Part shown: positions 9,311-17,333 of the stretch, one piece after another
Position numbering within the stretch: position 1 is the stretch's first letter
Layout: each line of letters starts with the position of its first letter
Assembly (NCBI RefSeq): GCF_001905345.1
Contig: NZ_LFBV01000002.1
Span: 620,001 to 684,000, forward strand
Source: Streptomyces uncialis
GTDB lineage: Bacteria; Actinomycetota; Actinomycetes; Streptomycetales; Streptomycetaceae
Reading direction: 5' to 3'
Length of the DNA stretch: 64,000 nucleotides
The notes under the pieces: generated by a model
Databases searched by the model: none
What the model saw: the letters and a program-made list of their open reading frames with translations, nothing else
What the model was told of the DNA's origin: nothing
Program-made: the position numbers and the translations under genes

Positions 9311-9648
9311 GGGGGAATCCTTCCACCGCGTGTCCACCTGGCCGAGGGCAGGTGTGCGGAGTCGCTGGATCACTTGCGGACAGCTCATCATCACCGGGGC
9401 CCGTGGCCGTCGGTAGGGCGCGCGGAGCACGAACGGGTAGTGCGATGGCGCTCCGAGTGCGCCGTGCACGCCGGTCCGAGTCAGCGCCCGCTGGGCACAG
9501 GTGAAGGGCCCACGGGTTCCCCTGGAACCTCATGGAACAGCGCCTGCGGCAGTCGATGCACGGTCATGGGCAGCCGCCCCGGACTCACCGTCGCGGTCGG
9601 AAGGGCGCGATGCGCGGACAAGCCCCGAGGGCGGCGCGGGATGAGGGC
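9311..9648. other. Spacer between HAD gene and furan synthase gene
   Basis: About 340 bp without a supported gene. Frames crossing it have irregular codon use and no good starts. It ends in the purine-rich ribosome site for the MfnB-like gene. I see no clear promoter hexamers or hairpin, so I cannot say whether the HAD gene and the furan genes share a transcript. Confidence 0.5.
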
Positions 9649-10317
9649 TCACCCCGTCGGGAGGGCCGTGACGCCGAGGAGTGTTTCCAGTTCGGCCACG
9701 GCGGCGGACTCGTGCGTCATATGAACGGTGGTGATTCCCAGTTCGGCCGCTGGGGGGAGGTTCACCGCGTGATCGTCCACGAAGACGCATCGCTCGGCGG
9801 GCAACCCGAGCCGTTCCAGGGTGAGTTGGTAGATCGCCGGATCAGGCTTGGCCATGCCCACCAGTTCGGACACGACGTGCACGTCGAACAGATCCCAGAC
9901 GCCGACATGCTCGTACGGATTGAACGGGTCGAGACCGAAGCTGTTGGACAGGAGGGCGAGGCGGTGTCCCGCGGCCCGCGCGGCGTGCGCGAGTGCGATC
10001 ATCCGGCGGGCCGGTGGCACTTCGGCCCATGCTCGGCCCATCAGGTTCACCGGATCGATGTGTCCACCGAGCAGCGGCGCTGTGCGCTCGTTCCACTCGG
10101 CCTGCCCGATCTCCCCGATCTCCAGGGCCGCGTAGAGCCGCCGTCCCATCGGGTGGGCGCCGAGTGCATCGCCCCACGCGCCCGACGCCAGCCCTTCGGA
10201 CACGCACCACGCGCGCAGAACGGTGCGGGGTCTGGCGGTCAGCACACCGGCGAAGTCGAGAATCAGGCCGCGGGGCTCGCGCCCGCCGACGGTGTTGCTG
10301 TGCGACATCAGGTACAC
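9649..10317 (-). CDS. HAD-IA family hydrolase with atypical motif I
   Basis: About 222 residues from GTG 10317; an ATG at 10308 is an alternative, and GGAGGGG lies just upstream. HAD motifs are present: motif I LILDFAGVLT, motif II LLSNSFG, motif III Lys in GMAKPDPAIY, and motif IV VFVDDHAVN. The second Asp of the usual DxD phosphatase motif is replaced (DFA), as in haloacid dehalogenases and epoxide-hydrolase N-domains, so phosphatase activity is uncertain. It lies upstream of the MfnB-like gene on the same strand; a phosphatase would be needed there to free the furan alcohol, which makes it a candidate but not a proven partner. Confidence 0.82.
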   Translation of the reverse strand: MYLMSHSNTVGGREPRGLILDFAGVLTARPRTVLRAWCVSEGLASGAWGDALGAHPMGRRLYAALEIGEIGQAEWNERTAPLLGGHIDPVNLMGRAWAEVPPARRMIALAHAARAAGHRLALLSNSFGLDPFNPYEHVGVWDLFDVHVVSELVGMAKPDPAIYQLTLERLGLPAERCVFVDDHAVNLPPAAELGITTVHMTHESAAVAELETLLGVTALPTG

Positions 10318-10609
10318 GTCCCCTCCGCGGCCGTTCCCAGGTCCGGGGGGACGTTACCGTGCCACGCCATCCGCGTACCGCGCATCGGGGAATCGTCCGA
10401 GTTGGGCACCGGAGCCGGGCCGTCGCCCCGTACCGGCGAGAGAATCGGACCGGACGACCCGGCGGCCGAGCATCTGGCCTGGTGCGAGCCAAGTCCGGGG
10501 CATGTGCGGGCCGGGTGACGGCCGACCACCTGGCCGGGTCCGGGGAGAGTGCGCGCCGGACGGGTCACCGTGCGGAGCGCCGGTGCTTCGTCGGTGTCTC
10601 CGGGAAAGG

Positions 10610-10981
10610 TCAGGGACAGTTGGGGATTCCGGGGGTCAGCTTTTCGAGCTTGTAGTCGACGATCCATCTGTTCGGCTGACCCGCGAGCTGGTACCAAGTG
10701 GTTCCAGCGCCGACGCCCTTGCACGCCAGGCGGACCGTCTCCGTGTTGTAGACCAGGCCCCAGAGCTGGTTGTTCTGGCTCTCGTCCTTCACCTTGCGGA
10801 CATTCGCGTTGTTCGGGCCCTTGATGACGCCGGTGTAATCCACCCGGGGCTCGGCTTCCTGCTGTGTACCGGTACCGCTGACCTGGCTCTCCGGCTGGAT
10901 GGCCACGGCGACTCCCGTACCGCCGACCACGATCACCGCGAGGACCGCGAACCCGCCTGCCCTGCTACGAATTCCACGCAT
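10610..10981 (-). CDS. Small secreted SH3-like protein
   Basis: About 123 residues from ATG 10981; longer in-frame starts up to 11233 lack support. The N-terminus (MRGIRSRAGG, then a FAVLAVIVVGGTGVAVA core) is a signal peptide or membrane anchor. The mature part contains a bacterial SH3-like pattern (GVIKGPNNANVRKV ... QNNQLWGLVYNTETVRLACKG ... TTWYQLAG ... WIVDYKL) and two Cys that could form a disulfide. Such domains usually bind cell-wall peptides or act as small exported modules. It is a single-gene unit, with no functional link to its neighbours visible. Confidence 0.75.
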   Translation of the reverse strand: MRGIRSRAGGFAVLAVIVVGGTGVAVAIQPESQVSGTGTQQEAEPRVDYTGVIKGPNNANVRKVKDESQNNQLWGLVYNTETVRLACKGVGAGTTWYQLAGQPNRWIVDYKLEKLTPGIPNCP

Positions 10982-11247
10982 GATTCCACCGCTCCCTGTT
11001 GTGGGGGATTTCCGCTGGCTCTCCATGACACCGGGACAGACATCCGCCCGACAGAGGGGAGCGGCTCCTTTCATTCGTACGGGTCCGTGACAGCGGTGAA
11101 AGGGAAGTACGCTCGGTGGGAAAGCTCCGGCGCACGCCGGGAATCGATAGGAAATTCGGTGAGGGCCGGCCGGTCGTGCGTCCGTACGGTGCCCGCGAGG
11201 GGCAGGCGGCCCGAATGTCTTTCTGGTGACCACCGGGGTGCTCCCGG

Positions 11248-12411
11248 CTACGTGGGCAGGTCCCTCAACAGCCTTCGGTAGACGCGCGCGTAGGCGGTCA
11301 ACCGGGTCAGCGACAGTTCATCGCGACGCGGGTCGTCGGCGGCCGGTTGCGCCCGCGGGCCGAGGCGCACGGTCTCGACGCCGAGGGCGCGCAGTACCAC
11401 TCCGTCGGTCGATCCGGTCCAGCCGGTGACCGGTGGCGGCTGCGCGCCGAACTCGTCGTGCCAGGCCGCGCGGGCGGCCGTCACCACCGGGGCGTCGACC
11501 GGTGTGGCCGCGGCCGTCGCCAGCGGCTCGGCCTCGACGTCGACCGCGCAGTTGCGCAGCGCCGACCTCGCGCAGCGCGCCCGCAACCGGTCGGCCAGTT
11601 CGGCCGCCAACGCCTTCGGCTCCACCGGATCACCGGCGACGACGTACAGGTCGACGCGGAGTTGCGCAGGCAGCAGGTCCGGCTTGTCCGGCCAGCCGCC
11701 GCTGATCGCGCCGACGCCGCAGGCCCGACCGGTCTGTCCGGCCCGTGGGTCGGCGGCCAGGTACGCCGTGCGCCAGCGGGACAGCTCGTCCAGTACGACG
11801 CCGGCGGAGGCGACCACTCCGCCGGGCGGCGCGGCCGACTCCGCCGCCATCGCCGCCCCGGAGCGGCCGGTCACCCGGACGGTCAGGTAGAACGCGCCCG
11901 GCTCGTGCCACAGCAGCGTGGGCGGGCCGCACTTGGCCACGATCGCGGAGCGCGGCAGCGGGTAGGTTCCGGCGTAGGACTCCAGGCCGGTGATCCCGCC
12001 GGCGCGGCGGTGTGTCCCGGAGCCGGCGAGCAGGAGCCGCCCGGCGCCCGCCTCGGCGAAGGCGACCAGCGCGGCGGCGGCCGGTGCCCGGGCGACCCCG
12101 AGGCCGAAGCCGGTGAGCATGTCGCCGGTGACACGGAGCGGGCCGACCGGCGCGGTGTCGCCGGTGACGAGCCGGATGCCCGCGCCGTCCTCGTCCAGCG
12201 AGGTGTCGAGGTGGGAGTAGAGCAGGGGCCCGGCCCCGTGCGTGGCGGCCAGGCTGCCGCCCGCGGGGCCGTGCTCCAGTACCCGCCATTCGATGTGCGG
12301 CCAGCGGTCCGCGCACCAGCCGCGCAACCGGTGGGCGGCCGTCCGCTCCTCGCCCCGGGGGGCGGGGGTCGTGTCGAGCAGCCGCAGGACGTCGAGCAGC
12401 GGTTGTCTCAA
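11248..12411 (-). CDS. M20/M28-like metallohydrolase, possibly degenerate
   Basis: About 387 residues from a TTG at 12411 overlapping the stop of the Dabb-extradiol gene (TTGA). The fold resembles M20-type amidohydrolases/aminoacylases: a helical start (MRQPLLDVLRLLDT), the first zinc motif LLYSHLDTS, a TGDMLTGFGLGVA segment in place of the usual GRGxxDxKG, and a dimerisation-like middle domain. The Glu-Glu catalytic pair typical of M20 enzymes is not evident, so activity is uncertain or divergent. By its overlap it belongs to the Rieske operon; hydrolysis of an N-acyl or peptide-like bond of the substrate is a plausible role. Confidence 0.65.
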   Translation of the reverse strand: MRQPLLDVLRLLDTTPAPRGEERTAAHRLRGWCADRWPHIEWRVLEHGPAGGSLAATHGAGPLLYSHLDTSLDEDGAGIRLVTGDTAPVGPLRVTGDMLTGFGLGVARAPAAAALVAFAEAGAGRLLLAGSGTHRRAGGITGLESYAGTYPLPRSAIVAKCGPPTLLWHEPGAFYLTVRVTGRSGAAMAAESAAPPGGVVASAGVVLDELSRWRTAYLAADPRAGQTGRACGVGAISGGWPDKPDLLPAQLRVDLYVVAGDPVEPKALAAELADRLRARCARSALRNCAVDVEAEPLATAAATPVDAPVVTAARAAWHDEFGAQPPPVTGWTGSTDGVVLRALGVETVRLGPRAQPAADDPRRDELSLTRLTAYARVYRRLLRDLPT

Positions 12412-13619
12412 AAGCGTCCCCAGTCGTCGGAGGCCGGACGCCATACGTCGATGTTGCGCGGGTCGGCCGGCATCCTGCGGGGGCGGTGCGTCTCGTGCTC
12501 CTCGGGGGTGAACACTCGGTGGTCGTCGCAGAGTTCGTAGCGGGGGCCGAAGCGCGTGTCGTGCATGTAGAACGCGATCGACGTCGACGCCGAGTGGTTG
12601 ACGATGTCGGAGGCGATCGGTGCGCCCTTGTACAGTGCGCGGGCGCGCATCCGCATGACGTGGTCGAGGCTCTTCATCGCGAAGCACAGGTGCGCGACGT
12701 AGTGCTCCGTGTTCTTCTGCACGGCGAGGCTGTGGTGGTAGCGGTCCTCGCAGCGCAGGAACGTGGTCGAGCCGACGACGTGGTCCGAGGGCAGGAACCT
12801 CAGGACGTGCTGGTAGAAGTCCAGGGTCTCCTCGAACTTCGCGGTGGCGATGAAGGGGTGCACCAGGTCGAGCGGCCGTATCTCGATGTGCGGGGGCTCG
12901 GCGTACTCCTGGAACTCGGTGAAGAGCTCGACGACGAGGCCGTTGGGGTCCTTCACCGCGAAGCCGTTGTCGCAGAGCGCCCGCTGCCGTTCCTGGAGTT
13001 CGAGGACTTCGAGGCCGGCGTCGAGGACGTTCTTGTGCAGCTGCTCAAGGATCTCCTCGCTCGCCACGCTGAAGCCGACGGCGGTCGTCCATCCGTCGGT
13101 GCGGGCGGGCGAGTGGATCAGCTCGATCGCGTGGTGCTCGATGTCGGCGCGCAGATAGGCGTACTCGTCGGTGCGCTGCTCCAGTTGGAGTCCGACGTGG
13201 TACTGGAGGAAGTCGATGGTTTCCTGCATGTCCGGGACCTCGATCCGGGCGTACTCCATGCCGTACGGGCCGTGCGGGCGGGTGCTCACCGGCGGGTTCC
13301 TTCCTTCCAGGAGCGGCGCACGCTCGGTGAACTCGAACGAGGTGATGGCCTGCTGGGCGATGACCGGGCGCCAGCGTGTCCGTACGAAGCGCTCGTGGGA
13401 CTCGCTGCCGAGATAGGCGAGCAGGTCGTCCTGGCCGTCGAAGTCGACGGCCATCGTGTGGGTGAAGGTCCGGTCGCGGGTGCTGATGTTCTCGCCGAGG
13501 ACGAAGCCGCGCATGGCCGGGTAGCGGTCCGGGAAGGTGCGCAGTTCGTCCAGTACGGACTCGCGGGCCGCCCGGTCGGCGTCGTCGGCGAAGCGGAAGG
13601 ACAGGGTGTGCCTGATCAT
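12408..13619 (-). CDS. Dabb-domain / type I extradiol dioxygenase (VOC) fusion
   Basis: 403 residues. Residues 1-100 (IRHTLSFRFADDAD..., FTHTMAVDFDGQDDLLAYLGSESHERFV) form a stress-responsive A/B-barrel (Dabb) domain. Residues ~120-390 form two VOC modules like 2,3-dihydroxybiphenyl dioxygenases. The iron ligands appear in the second module: His in DLVHPFIA, His in YVAHLCFAM and Glu in RYELCDDH. Extradiol enzymes open catechol rings next to the hydroxyls using Fe(II) and O2. The gene lies 21 bp after the Rieske beta-subunit stop, so ring dihydroxylation and cleavage are encoded together. The Dabb fusion is unusual and could help bind or protect the substrate. Confidence 0.83.
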   Translation of the reverse strand: MIRHTLSFRFADDADRAARESVLDELRTFPDRYPAMRGFVLGENISTRDRTFTHTMAVDFDGQDDLLAYLGSESHERFVRTRWRPVIAQQAITSFEFTERAPLLEGRNPPVSTRPHGPYGMEYARIEVPDMQETIDFLQYHVGLQLEQRTDEYAYLRADIEHHAIELIHSPARTDGWTTAVGFSVASEEILEQLHKNVLDAGLEVLELQERQRALCDNGFAVKDPNGLVVELFTEFQEYAEPPHIEIRPLDLVHPFIATAKFEETLDFYQHVLRFLPSDHVVGSTTFLRCEDRYHHSLAVQKNTEHYVAHLCFAMKSLDHVMRMRARALYKGAPIASDIVNHSASTSIAFYMHDTRFGPRYELCDDHRVFTPEEHETHRPRRMPADPRNIDVWRPASDDWGRF

Positions 13620-13640
13620 CGGGTCACCATCCGTCGTCGG

Positions 13641-14165
13641 CTAGAGGATGAAGCTGAGCCGGGCGCCCGCCGCCAGCGACTCATGGCCGAGGACGGAGCG
13701 GCGCAGACGGAACCGGAGTCCGTCGTCGGTCGGCACCAGCAGATGGTCGTACCACCCGACGTAGGCGTCGAAGTGCCCGTCGCGGGCGCGGTGCACCACG
13801 AAGGCGGCCGCCACCCGGAAGGAGTCCGCCGTGTCCTCGGACAGCCGCACGTTGGACACCAGCCGGTGGGTGCGTGAGTGCGGGTTCTCGGCGTGCGCCT
13901 TGCGGGACTTGAGTCGCTTGACCCGGGCGCGGAGGAGGTCCCAGTCGTCGTCGACGAACGATCCGGTCTCGTGCGGCGACCAGCCGGGCCGGTGGTCGGT
14001 GGTCGGGATCTCGTAGCGGGCGCCGGGCTCGAAGAGCGTCAGCCAGCCGTCGTAGTCCCAGTGGTCGAGGATGTCGGCCTCGGCGTAGAGGAAGTCCTCC
14101 ACCTCGGGCCGGGTGATGGTGCGGCCCGCGCACCGCACCGTGCCGCTGTTGCTGATCGTGGTCAT
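13641..14165 (-). CDS. Rieske dioxygenase beta subunit
   Basis: 174 residues from ATG 14165, which overlaps the alpha-subunit stop (ATGA). The pattern VEDFLYAEADILDHWDYDGWLTLFEPGARYEIP and RLVSNVRL is typical of the NTF2-like small subunit of aromatic ring-hydroxylating dioxygenases (BphA2/NdoC type). It has no cofactor and stabilises the alpha3beta3 hexamer, sometimes shaping specificity. It is encoded between the alpha subunit and the extradiol enzyme. Confidence 0.92.
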   Translation of the reverse strand: MTTISNSGTVRCAGRTITRPEVEDFLYAEADILDHWDYDGWLTLFEPGARYEIPTTDHRPGWSPHETGSFVDDDWDLLRARVKRLKSRKAHAENPHSRTHRLVSNVRLSEDTADSFRVAAAFVVHRARDGHFDAYVGWYDHLLVPTDDGLRFRLRRSVLGHESLAAGARLSFIL

Positions 14166-15514
14166 CGCAGATCCCTCCCCACCAGGAAGGACGCGGGACG
14201 TTCGCCGTTGATCTCGGCGCCGCCGTCGAGCCCCACGGCTTCCACCCAGTGGCGCCAGAAGCCCCGCATCGCGCCTTCGTCGATCGACCGGCCCTGGACG
14301 CCCTTGACCTCGTCGGCCATACCGCGCGACATATCGCTGAAGTCCAGTTCGGGTCTGCCGTTGCCCGCGGTGGCCTGGATGCCGCGCTGGACCGCTTCGT
14401 ACGCCTCGATGTCGTCCGGGGTGGCGAGTCCGCCCGGGCCGACGAAGCTGACGACCGTCTTCATCCGCAGGGCGCGGGTCTCCGGGTCCTCGGTGCGCGG
14501 GACCAGCTGCCAGGCGCGTACATCGGTCTGGTCGGCCGCCACCGGTTCCAGTTGCCGGATGGACAGGCCCTCTATGTCGAACAGCAGCAGGTTCGGGAAG
14601 ACGAACAGGATGTGGCTCTCGTCGGCCACATGGTGTGCGCGTTCTTCCCCCAGCCTCTGTGTCATCTCGGCCCGGTGGGCGTCGGTGCGGACGCGTTCGT
14701 CCTCGCCGAAGCGCGGTTCCCAGATCATGCTGATCCGTCCGCCGTGCCCGGTCAGGACCAGCAGGCCGTGGCCGTTGCCGAGGTTGTAGGCGTACTGGTC
14801 GTCGTCGGTGACGGCGTAGCCGCTCTCCCGCAGATAGCCGACGAACGTGTTGTGCGTGGGTGCGAAGTGGTAGCCGTCCATCGCGTTCTCGACGGCGAGT
14901 TTCCAGTTGCCGCGCACGCTGTAGAGCTGGGTTCCGGGCAGTGTGGTCATGCCGCCGGTGTGCTGCTGCTCGATCATCGTCATGTAGTCGGCGGCGTCGC
15001 CGAGGTGGTCGAGGAGCGGTGGGACGTCGGGGTCGAAGGAGACGAAGACGAAGCCCTCGTGGATCTCCAGCCGGGCCACACCGCGCAGCCCCATCGAGGC
15101 CCGGAACTCGTCGCTCGACTCGTAGGCGCCCGCGTCGGGGATCGCGGCGACCTCACCGTTGTTGCGGAAGGTCCAGGCGTGGTAGAAGCACTGGAAGAGC
15201 CGGGTGGAGCCCTCGGTCTCGCGGCACAGCACGGTGCCCCGGTGCGGACACGAGTTGAGGAACGCGTGCACCTCGCCGGCGCTGTCCCGGCAGAAGATGA
15301 GCGGCCGGCCGCCGAGGGTGCGGACCTTGAAGTCGTTGGGGTTGGGGATCTCGGTCTCGTGCCCGAGATAGAGCCAGGTGTGCATCCACACCCAGCCGCG
15401 TTCCCGGGCGAAGACCTCCGCGCTGCGGTAGGCCTCGCGGTTGACCCGGAAGGTGAGCTGGTCCCAGTCCTCGACGATCATCGGCGCTGGGGCGGTCCGG
15501 GGATTGCTTCCCAT
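14162..15514 (-). CDS. Rieske ring-hydroxylating dioxygenase alpha subunit
   Basis: About 450 residues from ATG 15514, preceded by GAGAGG; in-frame upstream starts extend into a repeat region and are rejected. The Rieske [2Fe-2S] ligands are CPHRG and, 18 residues on, CFYHAW. The mononuclear iron site is NAMDGYHFAPTH. This is the catalytic subunit that adds both atoms of O2 to an aromatic ring to give a cis-dihydrodiol, or performs demethylation or deamination in some members. Beta subunit, ferredoxin and reductase are all nearby, so the system is complete. It is divergent from the ferredoxin gene and shares the control region holding paired operator-like boxes. Confidence 0.93.
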   Translation of the reverse strand: MGSNPRTAPAPMIVEDWDQLTFRVNREAYRSAEVFARERGWVWMHTWLYLGHETEIPNPNDFKVRTLGGRPLIFCRDSAGEVHAFLNSCPHRGTVLCRETEGSTRLFQCFYHAWTFRNNGEVAAIPDAGAYESSDEFRASMGLRGVARLEIHEGFVFVSFDPDVPPLLDHLGDAADYMTMIEQQHTGGMTTLPGTQLYSVRGNWKLAVENAMDGYHFAPTHNTFVGYLRESGYAVTDDDQYAYNLGNGHGLLVLTGHGGRISMIWEPRFGEDERVRTDAHRAEMTQRLGEERAHHVADESHILFVFPNLLLFDIEGLSIRQLEPVAADQTDVRAWQLVPRTEDPETRALRMKTVVSFVGPGGLATPDDIEAYEAVQRGIQATAGNGRPELDFSDMSRGMADEVKGVQGRSIDEGAMRGFWRHWVEAVGLDGGAEINGERPASFLVGRDLR

Positions 15515-15606
15515 GGCGAGTTTGCCTCTCACAAGTCCCGACCCGAGTGACGCTACGTGAGACGCCATCTCGTATGTCGAATCAGCGTCTCCCAGCCGAT
15601 CGGCGG

Positions 15607-15744
15607 TGTCAAGCATCCGTCCCGAGCGGTTGGCGTCAGCCGTCGGACATCCGCCCCGACCGGCCGGCGCCAGGCGTCGGGCATCCGCCCCCGACCGGCA
15701 TCCGTCAGGTGTCGGACATCCGTCCCGACCCGTTGACATCAGGG
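15607..15744. repeat. Four imperfect ~35-bp tandem repeats
   Basis: Copies begin near 15607, 15642, 15676 and 15711 (periods 35, 34, 35). Each runs roughly GTCGGACATCCGTCCCGACC followed by a variable tail like GTTGGCGTCAG. They fill the leader between the Rieske alpha gene and the operator-like boxes, and code for nothing obvious. Confidence 0.75.
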
Positions 15745-15765
15745 GTGGGCGGAGCCATCATCCTG

Positions 15766-15799
15766 TATCGCATTGAAATACACCGTCTCGCATTCTGTG
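15766..15799. promoter_or_regulatory. Operator-like paired boxes, site A
   Basis: Two 13-bp boxes with centres 20 bp apart: ATCGCATTGAAAT (15767-15779, within the dyad GTAT...ATAC) and CTCGCATTCTGTG (15787-15799). The pair lies in the divergent region between the Rieske alpha gene and the ferredoxin gene and matches sites at 21623, 31408 and 33771. A TTGAAA sequence inside the first box could be a -35 element for the ferredoxin operon. IclR proteins often bind such paired dyads as dimers of dimers. Confidence 0.7.
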
Positions 15800-15824
15800 C
15801 GACCGTGTGAAGGGCAACAAACTC

Positions 15825-16139
15825 GTGCCGTATGTCATCACTCAGGCCTGCGTTGACGTCATGGACAAGTCGTGCATGGAGGAGTGCCCGGTCGACTGCA
15901 TCTACGAGGGCGACCGGATGCTCTACATCCAGCCGGACGAATGCGTCGAATGCGGACGCTGCGAACCCGTCTGCCCGCAGATATCGATCTTCCATCACGA
16001 GGACCTGCCGGAGGGGAGCCAAGGGGCCGAGCGCGTGAACGCGGAGTTCTTCGCCCTCGGGACCCCGCCGCTCGGATCGCCCGGCGGGGCCCGCAAGGTC
16101 GGCCGGGTCGGCCATGACCACCCCGAGGTGGGGACGTGA
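15825..16139 (+). CDS. 7Fe/8Fe-type bacterial ferredoxin
   Basis: About 104 residues from a GTG at 15825, matching the usual family N-terminus ([17 protein letters not shown]) and following GAAGGG; a GTG at 15807 is in frame but adds residues not found in the family. The cluster cysteines are C...C....C in [19 protein letters not shown] and [12 protein letters not shown], as in FdxA ferredoxins with one [3Fe-4S] and one [4Fe-4S] cluster. It overlaps the reductase start (GTGA). Most ring-hydroxylating systems use a Rieske or plant-type ferredoxin, so a bacterial-type ferredoxin here is notable, though known in actinobacterial systems. Confidence 0.9.
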   Translation: MPYVITQACVDVMDKSCMEECPVDCIYEGDRMLYIQPDECVECGRCEPVCPQISIFHHEDLPEGSQGAERVNAEFFALGTPPLGSPGGARKVGRVGHDHPEVGT

Positions 16140-17134
16140 CAGGCCCCGCGACCACGGGCGCCGACGCCGAGGTGTCCGTCGATCTGCTGATCATCGGCGC
16201 CGGGCCCACGGGGCTGTACGGCGCGTACTACGCGGGCTTTCGCGGGATGAGCGTCGCGATCGCCGACGCCCTGCCCGAGGTGGGCGGCCAGATCGCCGCG
16301 CTGTACCCCGAGAAGCCGATCTTCGACGTGGCCGGATTCCCCGCCGTCCGCGGCCAGGAGCTGGTGGACCGGCTCGCCGAGCAGGCGGGCCGGTGGGACC
16401 CCGTCCTCCTGCTCGGCCACGGGGTCACGGAGCTCGACGACACCGGCGGGGGCATCCTCGCCACCACCGACGCCGGTACCCGGATCACCGCGGGCGCGGT
16501 GCTCGTCTGCGGCGGGATCGGCAACTTCGTCCCGCGCGAACTCCCGGTGGGCTCCGAGTATCTGGGCCGGGGGCTGCGGTACTTCGTGCCGCGGCTGGGC
16601 GAACTCGCGGGGCAGGACGTCGTGGTGGTCGGCGGCGGGGACTCGGCGCTGGACTGGGCGCTGTCGCTGGAGCCGATCGCCTCCTCCGTGACCCTGGTGC
16701 ACCGGCGCACCCGGTTCCGGGCCCATGAACGCACCGTCGAGCAGGTGCGCGCGTCCTCGGTACGGGTGCTCACGCCCTACGAGGTCCGCAAGGTGTCCGG
16801 CGACGGGCCGCTGTCGGAGGTCGTGGTCTCCGGCCCCGACGACGAGCTGGTCACCCTGCCCGCCCAGGCCGTGGTGGCCGCGCTCGGCTTCATCGCCGAC
16901 CTCGGCCCGGTCGAACGGTGGGGGCTCGATCTGCGCCGCCGCCGTATCCTCGTCGACCCCACGATGCGCACCAGCCGGGAGCGGGTGTTCGCGGCCGGCG
17001 ACATCGCCGACTACGACGGCAGGGTCGGCCTCATCTCGATCGGCTTCGGCGAAGCCGCCCTCGCCGTCAACCACATCGCCAGCATGCTCGACCCGGCACG
17101 CTCGATCACCCCGGGACACTCCACCGACGCGTGA
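16136..17134 (+). CDS. Ferredoxin--NADP+ reductase, TrxR-like type
   Basis: 332 residues from a GTG that overlaps the ferredoxin stop. FAD-binding motif [19 protein letters not shown], then [15 protein letters not shown], the NADPH motif [23 protein letters not shown], and the C-terminal FAD motif [12 protein letters not shown] with [13 protein letters not shown]. It lacks the redox-active CxxC of thioredoxin reductase, which fits the YumC/type-2 FNR class. It should pass electrons from NADPH to the overlapping ferredoxin and so to the Rieske oxygenase. A strong hairpin follows the stop. Confidence 0.92.
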   Translation: MTGPATTGADAEVSVDLLIIGAGPTGLYGAYYAGFRGMSVAIADALPEVGGQIAALYPEKPIFDVAGFPAVRGQELVDRLAEQAGRWDPVLLLGHGVTELDDTGGGILATTDAGTRITAGAVLVCGGIGNFVPRELPVGSEYLGRGLRYFVPRLGELAGQDVVVVGGGDSALDWALSLEPIASSVTLVHRRTRFRAHERTVEQVRASSVRVLTPYEVRKVSGDGPLSEVVVSGPDDELVTLPAQAVVAALGFIADLGPVERWGLDLRRRRILVDPTMRTSRERVFAAGDIADYDGRVGLISIGFGEAALAVNHIASMLDPARSITPGHSTDA

Positions 17135-17150
17135 TCCCCGCACCGGCGAC

Positions 17151-17206
17151 GCGGTGAACGGGGGGGCGCACGATCGACTTCCGGGCGCCCGGCCCCCGTT
17201 CACCGC
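17151..17206 (+). terminator. Terminator hairpin after ferredoxin reductase
   Basis: Perfect 14-bp stem: GCGGTGAACGGGGG (17151-17164) pairs with CCCCCGTTCACCGC (17193-17206), with a 28-base loop. There is no U-tract, which is usual in Streptomyces. It should end the ferredoxin-reductase transcript before the IclR gene. Confidence 0.75.
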
Positions 17207-17261
17207 CGTCGTGCGCCGTGGATGAGCCTCCCGACCCTCTCCGCGCACCCCCTTGCCGTCG

Positions 17262-17278
17262 CGCTATATAAGATAGCG
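17262..17278. promoter_or_regulatory. Dyad upstream of IclR gene
   Basis: Perfect arms CGCTAT / ATAGCG around a 5-base spacer, about 55 bp before the iclR start and just before TTGACG (17285-17290). It is a candidate autoregulatory operator. It differs from the 13-bp boxes at the other four sites. Confidence 0.5.
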
Positions 17279-17333
17279 TTTCATTTGACGTCCTTACTGA
17301 TGTGACTGAGCACGGACAGGAGCGTGGATATCC

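Noticed and set aside
9311..9469. N-terminal extension of the MfnB-like protein
   Set aside because: Added residues are unlike the family, and a good ribosome site precedes TTG 9310.
4987..10317. Methylenomycin-furan (AHFCA) type signalling genes
   Set aside because: No AfsA-like butenolide synthase is present; the furan synthase is MfnB-like, a different chemistry.
15607..15744. CRISPR array
   Set aside because: Repeats are imperfect, adjacent without unique spacers, and no cas gene is present.
17262..17278. Fifth copy of the paired-box motif at the IclR promoter
   Set aside because: The dyad CGCTAT/ATAGCG does not match the box consensus and lacks a partner 20 bp away.
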